A program made the translations under genes and the position numbers. From Noviherbaspirillum suwonense (GTDB lineage Bacteria > Pseudomonadota > Gammaproteobacteria > Burkholderiales > Burkholderiaceae_D), in contig NZ_FXUL01000014.1 in assembly GCF_900182955.1 (NCBI RefSeq), positions 103,607-167,606 of the forward strand: a DNA stretch of 64,000 bases. The letters run 5' to 3'. The notes beneath the pieces were generated by a model. It searched no databases. It was not told the origin of the DNA and saw only the letters and a list, made by a program, of their open reading frames with translations. How positions within the stretch are numbered: position 1 is the stretch's first letter; every line of letters starts with the position of its first letter. Of this stretch, positions 56,556 through 64,000 are shown piece after piece.

Positions 56556-57749
56556 ATGCAACTGATCGACCCTATCGTTGAATTCCAGTCGGAGCTGGCG
56601 CAGATCCGGCGCGACATCCATGCCCATCCCGAACTTTGCTATGAAGAGCAGCGCACAGCCGACGTGATTGCGCAGAAGCTGACCGAATGGGGCATCCCGG
56701 TCATACGCGGCCTGGGCGAGACCGGCGTGGTCGGCGTCATCCGCAACGGCGACAGCCAGCGGGCCATCGGCCTGCGCGCCGACATGGACGCGCTGCCGGT
56801 GCAGGAGGTCAACACCTTCCCCCATGCGTCGCGCCACCCGGGGAAAATGCATGCCTGCGGCCATGACGGCCACGTCGCGATGCTGCTTGGCGCAGCCCAC
56901 TACCTGTCGCGGCACCGCAATTTCGACGGCACCGTGTATGTGATCTTCCAGCCGGCCGAGGAAGGCGGCGGCGGCGCCAGCCGGATGATGGACGACGGCC
57001 TGTTCGAGCAGTGCCCGATGGACGCCATCTTCGGCATGCACAACTGGCCCGGCGTTGCGACCGGCACCTTCGGCGTGACGCCCGGCCCGATGATGGCCTC
57101 ATCCAACGAGTTTGAAGTCACGGTCACCGGCAAGGGCGCACATGCGGCGCAGCCGCACAAGGGCATCGACCCGATCATGGTCGCGATCCAGATCGCGCAG
57201 AGCTGGCAGACCGTCGTCACCCGCAACAAGAGCCCGATCGACGCGGCCGTGCTGTCGATCACCCAGATCCATGCCGGCAGCGCGACCAACGTGATTCCCG
57301 ACCAGGCCACGCTGATCGGCACCGTGCGCACCTTCGACCTGCCGGTGCTGGACCTGATCGAAAGCCGCATGCGCAGCATCGCCGAACACACGGCGGCCGC
57401 ATTCGACGCGACCGTGAAATTCGAGTTCAAGCGCAATTACCCGCCGCTGATCAATCATGAAAAGGAAACCGCGTTTGCGGCCGACGTGCTGAAGTCCATG
57501 GTCGGCGCCGACAAGGTCGACGACAAGGTGGAGCCGACCATGGGCGCGGAAGACTTCGCGTTTTTCCTGCTGAAAAAACCGGGCTGCTATGTCTTCATCG
57601 GCAATGGCGACGGCGACCATCGCAGCGGCGGCCACGGGCTGGGTCCGTGCAACCTGCACAACCCGAGCTACGATTTCAACGACGCGCTGCTGCCCATCGG
57701 CGGCACTTACTGGGTGCGGCTGGCCGAGGCGTGGCTGGCGAAATCCTGA
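56556..57749 (+). CDS. M20 family amidohydrolase (hippurate hydrolase-like)
   Basis: A 397-residue zinc amidohydrolase, cleaving N-acyl amino acids or similar amides. Motifs are IRRDIHAHPELCYEEQRTA, ADMDALPVQEVNTFPH, KMHACGHDGHVAMLLGAA (metal ligands), FQPAEEGGGGASRMMDDG, GKGAHAAQPHKGIDP and EPTMGAEDFAFFLL. AGGAG precedes the ATG at 56556; an upstream in-frame extension is rejected. Its last 43 bp overlap the convergent ABC transporter gene. Confidence 0.94.
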   Translation: MQLIDPIVEFQSELAQIRRDIHAHPELCYEEQRTADVIAQKLTEWGIPVIRGLGETGVVGVIRNGDSQRAIGLRADMDALPVQEVNTFPHASRHPGKMHACGHDGHVAMLLGAAHYLSRHRNFDGTVYVIFQPAEEGGGGASRMMDDGLFEQCPMDAIFGMHNWPGVATGTFGVTPGPMMASSNEFEVTVTGKGAHAAQPHKGIDPIMVAIQIAQSWQTVVTRNKSPIDAAVLSITQIHAGSATNVIPDQATLIGTVRTFDLPVLDLIESRMRSIAEHTAAAFDATVKFEFKRNYPPLINHEKETAFAADVLKSMVGADKVDDKVEPTMGAEDFAFFLLKKPGCYVFIGNGDGDHRSGGHGLGPCNLHNPSYDFNDALLPIGGTYWVRLAEAWLAKS

Positions 57750-59512
57750 CGCCGCGCGGGCAGCACGGATGCGTCGATGCGGTAGAGCCAGCCGCCGTCC
57801 GACGCCTGGACGCCGTCCGCGACGAATTGCCAGCGCAGGTCGTGATACTGGACGACCGTTTCGCGGTGCGCGATGCTGACGATGGTCGAACCGGCCAGCT
57901 GATTGGCCAGTAGCGAATACAGCGCCGCTTCGGTGTCGCCATCCATCGCGCTGGTGGCTTCGTCCAGGAACACGATGTCCGGCCGGATCAGCAGCACCCG
58001 CACGAACGCCAGCCGCTGCTGCTCGCCGGGCGACAGCCGCTGGCTCCAGTTGTCTGCATCGTCCAGCCGCGTGGCCAGATGGTCGAGGCGGCACAGGCCG
58101 AAGTAGCGCACGATGTCCTCGTCCCCATAACTGCCGGCCGCCAGCGGATAGCTGACCGCGGCCCGCAAGCTGCCGATCGGCAGGTAGCCGCGTTGCGGCA
58201 GGAACAGCATGGTGGCGGCGGCCGGTATCGCGATGTCGCCGCTGCCGTAAGGCCAGATGCCGGCAATGGCCCGGAACAGCGTCGACTTGCCGCAGCCCGA
58301 AGGACCGGCCACCAGTATCCGCTGGCCCGCGCCGATCGCAGCCGACAGCGGCCCGGTCAGCGGCACGCCGGAAGGCAGCTGCAGCGCCACGTCGGACAGC
58401 GTCAGGTCCTGCACGCCATTGCGCGCAACGGCAATGCCGGACGATGCATGGGAGGCGGTGTCGATGGCCAGGTTGAATCCGGCCAGGCGGTTGACGCTGG
58501 CCTTCCACTCGGCCAGCGAGGTAAATGCATCGATGAACCAGGAGAGCGCCGACTGCACCTGCCCGAACGCGGACGATATCTGCATCAGGCCGCCCAGCGT
58601 GATTGCGCCGCTGAAGTAGCGCGGCGCGCCGACCAGGAAAGGAAAGATGATCGCGAACTGCGCATAGAAGGTCGACGCAACGTTCAGGCGCTTGGTCGTG
58701 CGCATGATCTGCCACCAGTTTTCGCGGATGCGCTCGAACCGGCTGTCGAGCTGCGCATGCTCCTGCGCTTCGCCGCGGTACAGCGCCACCGATTCGGCGT
58801 TTTCCCGGATCCGGATCAGGCCGAAACGGAAATCCGCCTCGAAGCGCTGCTGCAGGAAATTTTGCTGCACCAGCGGCTTGCCGATACGCGCGACCAGGAA
58901 CGAGCCGATGCCGGCGTAAGCCAGCGCAAACCAGACCATGTAGCCGGGAATGACCCAGTCGCGCCCGCCCAGCATGAACGCCAGCGGACCGCTGACCGAC
59001 CACAGGATGCCGACGAACGACACCAGCGTGACCACGCTCGACAGCAGGCCCAGCGACAGCGTCAGCGAACCGCTGGTCAGGAACTTGAGGTCTTCGGCAA
59101 TCCGCTGGTCGGGATTATCGGCCGCGGAGGCCTGTTCGATCCGGTAGTACACCTGGCGCGACAGCCACCCGTCCATATATTGCCGCGTCATCCAGCCGCG
59201 CCAGCGTATTTCGAGCGCCTGCGTCAGGTAGACCTTGTAGATCGCCACCGCAATATAGATGAAGGCGAGGTAGGAAAACCGCCACAGCTGCGCCTTGAAG
59301 GTGACGAAATCCTTGCTCTCCAGCGCGTTGTAGAAAACCCGGTTCCACTCGTTGAACAGCACGTTGAGATAAACCATCCCCAGCGCCAGCACCACGACGG
59401 TGGCCAGCAGCCCGCGCGCCTTCCATTTTTCCTCGGATACCCAGTACGGTTTGATCAGGCGCCAGACTGCGCGCCAGTTGGTGGTTCGATCGGACTGGCG
59501 CGCTGCTGTCAT
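57707..59512 (-). CDS. ABC transporter, fused permease-ATPase (YddA/ABCD-like)
   Basis: A 601-residue half-transporter with membrane segments (about residues 28-330) including LLATVVVLALGMVYLNVLF and the EAA-like RWRGWMTRQYMDGWLSRQVY. The ATPase has VAGPSGCGKSTLFRAIAGIW, the atypical signature RLSPGEQQRLAFVRVLL, and IVFLDEATSAMDGDTEAALY. The PYWVSEEKWKARG start and signature resemble the YddA/SbmA-BacA fusion family (peptide or fatty-acyl transport). The start MTAARQSDRTTNWRAV was chosen over an upstream extension. The C terminus runs 43 bp into the M20 gene. Confidence 0.88.
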   Translation of the reverse strand: MTAARQSDRTTNWRAVWRLIKPYWVSEEKWKARGLLATVVVLALGMVYLNVLFNEWNRVFYNALESKDFVTFKAQLWRFSYLAFIYIAVAIYKVYLTQALEIRWRGWMTRQYMDGWLSRQVYYRIEQASAADNPDQRIAEDLKFLTSGSLTLSLGLLSSVVTLVSFVGILWSVSGPLAFMLGGRDWVIPGYMVWFALAYAGIGSFLVARIGKPLVQQNFLQQRFEADFRFGLIRIRENAESVALYRGEAQEHAQLDSRFERIRENWWQIMRTTKRLNVASTFYAQFAIIFPFLVGAPRYFSGAITLGGLMQISSAFGQVQSALSWFIDAFTSLAEWKASVNRLAGFNLAIDTASHASSGIAVARNGVQDLTLSDVALQLPSGVPLTGPLSAAIGAGQRILVAGPSGCGKSTLFRAIAGIWPYGSGDIAIPAAATMLFLPQRGYLPIGSLRAAVSYPLAAGSYGDEDIVRYFGLCRLDHLATRLDDADNWSQRLSPGEQQRLAFVRVLLIRPDIVFLDEATSAMDGDTEAALYSLLANQLAGSTIVSIAHRETVVQYHDLRWQFVADGVQASDGGWLYRIDASVLPARRQDFASHASASRTQ

Positions 59513-59550
59513 GGACTGGGGGTTTCCTGCGGTTGGAAAATGAAGAACGG

Positions 59551-60543
59551 TCAGTCGACCTTGGCGCCCGAGGCTTTCACGACTTTTTCCCACTTCTTCG
59601 TTTCAGCCTGGATGTGTGCGGCAAACTGCTCGGGCGTATTGCCAACCGGGTCCGCGCCCTGGCCGATCAGCTTTTCCTTCACCGCCGGGCTGGACAGCGA
59701 TTGGGAGATTTCCTGCTGGAGCTTGGTGACGATTTCCTTCGGCGTCCCGGCCGGGGCCAGCATGCCGAACCATGAACTTGCCTCAAAGCCGGCAAGCTCG
59801 CCGCCCGCATTCGCCAGCGGCATCACGCCAGGCAGGGCCGGCGACGGTTTGCTGCTGGTCACGGCAAGCGCCATCAGCCGGCCCGACTTGATGAAGGGCA
59901 GCGCGGACGGCAGGTTGTCGAACATCAGGTCCGCCTGGCCGGCGATCAGGTCGGTCAGCGCCGGACCCGAACCGCGGTAAGGCACGTGCACCATGAAGGT
60001 CTTGGTGGTGGTCTTGTACAGCTCGCCGGCCAGGTGGATCGACGTGCCGTTCCCGGATGACGCCATGTTCAGCTTGCCCGGATGCGATTTCACGTAGGCG
60101 GTGAAGCTCTTGACGTCGGTGATCTTGTTATTGGCGGCAAAATCCTTGTTCAGCACCAGCACATTGGGCACTGCGGCCACCAGCGTGATCGGCGCAAAGT
60201 CCTTGATCGGGTCGAATGGCATCTTCGGATAAAGCGACTGGTTGATCGCATGCGTGCCGACGGTTCCCATCAGCAGCGTGTAGCCGTCCGGCGCCGACTT
60301 GGCCACCAGGTCCGCGCCGATATTGCCGCCGGCGCCGGGCCGGTTGTCCACGATCACCGACTGTCCCAGCGATTTCTGCAGTTCCGCGCCAACCGCGCGC
60401 GCCAGCAGATCGGTCGTGCCGCCGGCCGCAAACGGGACCACGATCCTGATCGGCTTGGTCGGATAGGTTTCCGCGCTTGCGGGAGACGCGGCCAGCGCCA
60501 GTGCGGTCATGCCGATTGCGGCAAACAAATAATTCAGTTTCAT
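59551..60543 (-). CDS. Bug-family tripartite tricarboxylate receptor (TctC-like)
   Basis: A 330-residue periplasmic solute receptor. The signal peptide is [20 protein letters not shown], ending ASPASA. It continues [16 protein letters not shown], the Bug-family start, then [20 protein letters not shown] and [29 protein letters not shown] precedes the ATG. No TctA/TctB membrane partners are nearby, which is usual for orphan Bug proteins. The ligand is unknown (carboxylates or aromatic acids are common). Confidence 0.94.
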   Translation of the reverse strand: MKLNYLFAAIGMTALALAASPASAETYPTKPIRIVVPFAAGGTTDLLARAVGAELQKSLGQSVIVDNRPGAGGNIGADLVAKSAPDGYTLLMGTVGTHAINQSLYPKMPFDPIKDFAPITLVAAVPNVLVLNKDFAANNKITDVKSFTAYVKSHPGKLNMASSGNGTSIHLAGELYKTTTKTFMVHVPYRGSGPALTDLIAGQADLMFDNLPSALPFIKSGRLMALAVTSSKPSPALPGVMPLANAGGELAGFEASSWFGMLAPAGTPKEIVTKLQQEISQSLSSPAVKEKLIGQGADPVGNTPEQFAAHIQAETKKWEKVVKASGAKVD

Positions 60544-60720
60544 TGTCTCTTCCCCTTTTTTGAACAAAAAATACCAGGGTCATCGCCTGGTTTACGGCCG
60601 CTGACCGCCGGCCGGTCCCGAATAGTACGATGATTGCGGCTGGCCCGGCTTGCGCGCGCTACAGAAGCCCTGCCGGCCTTGGCTGCATAATAAGGTCTTT
60701 CTGCCAACAGGAATCCATCC

Positions 60721-61611
60721 ATGCAAACGCCTGGCGTCCAGCTTGCCTTCAACATGCCCATGCAACTCGGGGAATGCCCATTATGGCATCCGGAGGAAAA
60801 CCGGCTGTACTGGATCGACATCGATGGCCGCGCAGTCCACCGGCTTGATCCGCAAAACAATATGCACCTGGCCTGGCCGATGCCATCGGAACCCGGCGCC
60901 ATCGCCTGGTCGGCGGCCGGCGGACTGGTGGTGGCGATGCGCTCCGGCCTGGCCACGCTCGACACCAATAACGGCGCACTGAGCATGTTCGCCGATCCGC
61001 CTTACGACCCGGCCCGCGAGCGCTTCAACGACGGCCGCTGCGATGCGGCCGGCCGCTTCTGGGTCGGCACGATCTATGAACCGCGTGACCGGCCCGACGC
61101 CGTGCTGTATGCACTGGAACGCGGCGTGCTGCGCGATAGCGGAAAACGCGCAACCGTTTCCAACGGCGTCGCCTTCAGCCCGGATGGGCGCACGCTGTAT
61201 CACAGCGACACGACCAGCCACGCGATCCACACCTACGACTACGACGTGGCCACCGGCGCGACAGGAGACGGCCGTCTGCTGCACAAGTTTTCGAGCGAAC
61301 GCGGCCCGGACTATGGCGGCCGCCCCGATGGCGCCGCGGTCGACAGCCAGGGCAACTACTGGTGCGCGATGTATGAAGGCGGACGCCTGCTGCAACTGGC
61401 CCCCACGGGCGCAATCCTGCGTGAGATACTTTTGCCGGTGCGCTGCCCCACCATGATGGCATTCGGTGGAAGCGATCTGCGCACCCTGTACATCACCACG
61501 GTCAGCGGCAAGCGCAGCCCGGAGGAACTGGCTGCGTGCCCGCTCTCCGGCTGCCTGCTGTCGCTGCGGGTCGACGTGCCCGGACAGGCTGAACATCCGT
61601 ATATCCCATAA
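60721..61611 (+). CDS. SMP-30/gluconolactonase-like beta-propeller
   Basis: A 296-residue six-bladed propeller lactonase. Metal ligands and blade motifs are [19 protein letters not shown] (Glu), [20 protein letters not shown] (Asn/Asp region), [20 protein letters not shown] and [20 protein letters not shown]. The family hydrolyses sugar lactones, for example of uronate or pentose oxidation. It is divergent from the Bug receptor and 25 bp upstream of glpK. Confidence 0.92.
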   Translation: MQTPGVQLAFNMPMQLGECPLWHPEENRLYWIDIDGRAVHRLDPQNNMHLAWPMPSEPGAIAWSAAGGLVVAMRSGLATLDTNNGALSMFADPPYDPARERFNDGRCDAAGRFWVGTIYEPRDRPDAVLYALERGVLRDSGKRATVSNGVAFSPDGRTLYHSDTTSHAIHTYDYDVATGATGDGRLLHKFSSERGPDYGGRPDGAAVDSQGNYWCAMYEGGRLLQLAPTGAILREILLPVRCPTMMAFGGSDLRTLYITTVSGKRSPEELAACPLSGCLLSLRVDVPGQAEHPYIP

Positions 61612-61636
61612 CAATCAGAATAGCGACAACAGGCAA

Positions 61637-63133
<1,497 letters not shown>

Positions 63134-63301
63134 ATCGGGCGTGCAAACCCTTGGCATGGGCATAAGCCAAAAGACATCATTACCAGGCATCGGGGCGCTT
63201 ACAGGGACCTGATGCTTGCCTGACGCTCGCGATCGGTTTTTCCAAGATGGTGCAAGTTGCGGAGTCGCGGAACTTCAGCGATTTGGCACTTTAATTCTTT
63301 A
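63134..63301. other. Non-coding gap after glpK
   Basis: I see no gene. It contains an imperfect hairpin around 63184-63223 (CAGGCATC...GATGCTTGCCTG) without a T-run, possibly a weak glpK terminator. The tandem-repeat mosaic begins directly after it. Confidence 0.6.
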
Positions 63302-63445
63302 GTGTTTCGGTGTTTCGGTGTTTCGGTGTTTCGGTGTTTCGGTGTTTCGGTGTTTCGGTGTTTCGGTGTTTCGGTGTTTCGGTGTTTCGGTGCTTCGGTG
63401 CTTCGGTGCTTCGGTGCTTCGGTGCTTCGGTGCTTCGGTGCTTCG
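63302..63445. repeat. Octamer tandem array: 11x GTGTTTCG then 7x GTGCTTCG
   Basis: Eighteen perfect 8-bp units in register. The first eleven carry T and the last seven carry C at the fourth position, with a single switch at 63390. Because 8 is not a multiple of 3 and the unit lacks stop codons, all frames stay open, producing spurious ORFs. Confidence 0.98.
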
Positions 63446-63475
63446 GAATTGGGAGTGCCGAATTGGGCTTTCCGA

Positions 63476-63496
63476 CTTCGAGCTTCGAGCTTCGAG
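63476..63496. repeat. Heptamer array CTTCGAG x3
   Basis: Three perfect copies of CTTCGAG just before the GGGCTCT block. The same unit reappears after 63743. Confidence 0.95.
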
Positions 63497-63500
63497 TTTT

Positions 63501-63611
63501 GGGCTCTGGGCTTCGGACTCTGGGCTCTGGGCTCTGGGCTCTGGGCTCTGGGCTCTGGGCTCTGGGCTCTGGGCTCTGGGCTCTGGGCTCTGGGCTCTGG
63601 GCTTTGGGCTC
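63501..63611. repeat. Heptamer array GGGCTCT (11 perfect copies plus variants)
   Basis: One GGGCTCT, two variants, then eleven perfect units at 63522-63598, then degraded copies. GGG every seven bases gives an uninterrupted G3N4 pattern with intramolecular G-quadruplex potential on the plus strand. Confidence 0.97.
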
Positions 63612-63737
63612 GGGACTTGGGACTTGGGACTTGGGACTTGGGACTTGGGACTTGGGACTTGGGACTTGGGACTTGGGACTTGGGACTTGGGACTTGGGAC
63701 TTGGGACTTGGGACTTGGGACTTGGGACTTGGGACTT
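63612..63737. repeat. Heptamer array GGGACTT x18
   Basis: Eighteen perfect 7-bp units without interruption. The pattern G3-ACTT is reminiscent of telomere-like G-rich repeats. Together with the preceding block it forms more than 200 bp of regular G3N4 sequence. Confidence 0.98.
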
Positions 63738-63742
63738 AGGTG

Positions 63743-63830
63743 CTTCGAGCTTCGAGCTTCGAGCTTCGAGCTTCGAGCTTGAGCTTCGGGCTTCGAGCTT
63801 TTGCCATTGGGCTTCGAGCTTTGCAGCCCC
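63743..63830. repeat. Heptamer array CTTCGAG x5 with degenerate tail
   Basis: Five perfect CTTCGAG units (63743-63777), then CTTGAG, CTTCGGG, CTTCGAG and scattered further copies to about 63830. Confidence 0.9.
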
Positions 63831-63902
63831 GAGGCTAAGCCAAACTTCATCCAACTTTGCAGTCAGGATCCCTCAAGCACCACAAACCGCCGCCCCAAAG
63901 CG

Positions 63903-63936
63903 AAAACCCCCGGCGCCTGATGGCGACGGGGGTCTT
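63903..63936 (-). terminator. rRNA operon terminator
   Basis: Fifteen-base arms with two mismatches (AAAACCCCCGGCGCC opposite GGCGACGGGGGTCTT) and a 4-base loop, 12 bp after the 5S 3' end on the minus strand, ending in TTTT. Confidence 0.85.
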
Positions 63937-63947
63937 CTGGTGTAACA

Positions 63948-64000
63948 GCCTGACGATGACCTACTTTCACACTGGTTGCAGCACTATCATCGGCGCTAAG
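63948..64000 (-). rRNA. rrf: 5S ribosomal RNA, 3' end (partial)
   Basis: The minus strand reads CGCCGATGATAGTGCTGCAA, then CCAGTGTGAAAGTAGGTCAT and CGTCAGG, the conserved 3' part of betaproteobacterial 5S rRNA. The rest of the gene and presumably the 23S and 16S genes lie beyond the right edge. The exact 3' end may differ by one base. Confidence 0.93.

Noticed and set aside
63184..63223. Imperfect hairpin after glpK considered as a terminator
   Set aside because: The stem is bulged and there is no T-run; kept only as a weak possibility.
63257..63945. Several long ORFs with repeats such as LGTWDLG or SPKSQVP on both strands
   Set aside because: They arise because 7- and 8-bp units without stop codons keep all frames open. 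There is no ribosome binding site, and the same DNA reads equally well in several frames.

Overview
The window is chromosomal DNA from a high-GC betaproteobacterium. Several features point to Burkholderiales, most likely Oxalobacteraceae (Herbaspirillum/Massilia/Noviherbaspirillum-like). These are a Burkholderiales-type cytochrome c oxidase cluster with its small accessory ORFs, the dusB-fis-purH-ruvC-ruvA-ruvB neighbourhood, a betaproteobacterial trimeric porin, a Bug-type solute receptor and the gltIJKL transporter. This placement is inferred from gene content and family resemblance; no search was run. Coding density is very high, most genes are housekeeping genes on the minus strand, and I see no insertion sequence, prophage, CRISPR array or tRNA.

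Layout. 1-5.9 kb: aa3-type cytochrome c oxidase and assembly genes (SURF1, ctaE, DUF2970, ctaG, a 36-codon ORF, ctaD, ctaC, DUF2244). 6-8.9 kb: BioC-like methyltransferase, comF, trmL, PCu(A)C copper chaperone. 9-11.3 kb: uvrD. 11.4-15.1 kb: thiCSGE operon behind a TPP riboswitch. 15.2-16.5 kb: an accessory gene coding for a disordered tail, two ankyrin-like repeats and a NADAR domain. 16.7-20.4 kb: valS and a 2-keto-4-pentenoate hydratase-like gene. 20.6-26.3 kb: ruvB, ruvA, a membrane zincin-like ORF on the opposite strand, ruvC, purH, fis, dusB. 26.4-31.5 kb: phosphoglycerate mutase-like gene, dtd and tyrS; then, divergently, an M23 peptidase and anmK. 31.6-36.5 kb: erpA, bactofilin, DUF6776, argC, rpsI, rplM, osmC, coq7. 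36.7-41.3 kb: porin, DUF3025, pyrC, glycerate kinase. 41.3-47.3 kb: gltLKJI, glutamate dehydrogenase and a LysR regulator. 47.3-56.4 kb: ABC exporter, thioesterase, PhoD-like phosphatase, fadD, a lipoprotein peptidase and a molybdopterin oxidoreductase. 56.5-63.1 kb: M20 amidohydrolase, YddA-like ABC transporter, Bug receptor, SMP-30 lactonase, glpK. The last kilobase holds a mosaic of 7-8 bp tandem repeats, an rRNA-operon terminator and the 3' end of a 5S rRNA gene on the minus strand.

How the genes fit together. The first block makes and metallates the terminal oxidase; the copper chaperone at 8.4 kb may feed the same process. The thi operon is a self-contained thiamine branch controlled by its product. 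The glutamate/aspartate transporter sits next to glutamate dehydrogenase and a LysR regulator, suggesting a linked uptake and catabolism module. The M23 peptidase and AnmK both act in peptidoglycan turnover.

The least ordinary items are the ankyrin-NADAR protein, the roughly 530-bp repeat mosaic with long G3N4 arrays next to the rRNA operon, the membrane HELAH protein interrupting the ruv cluster, and several strong inverted repeats in promoters or leaders.
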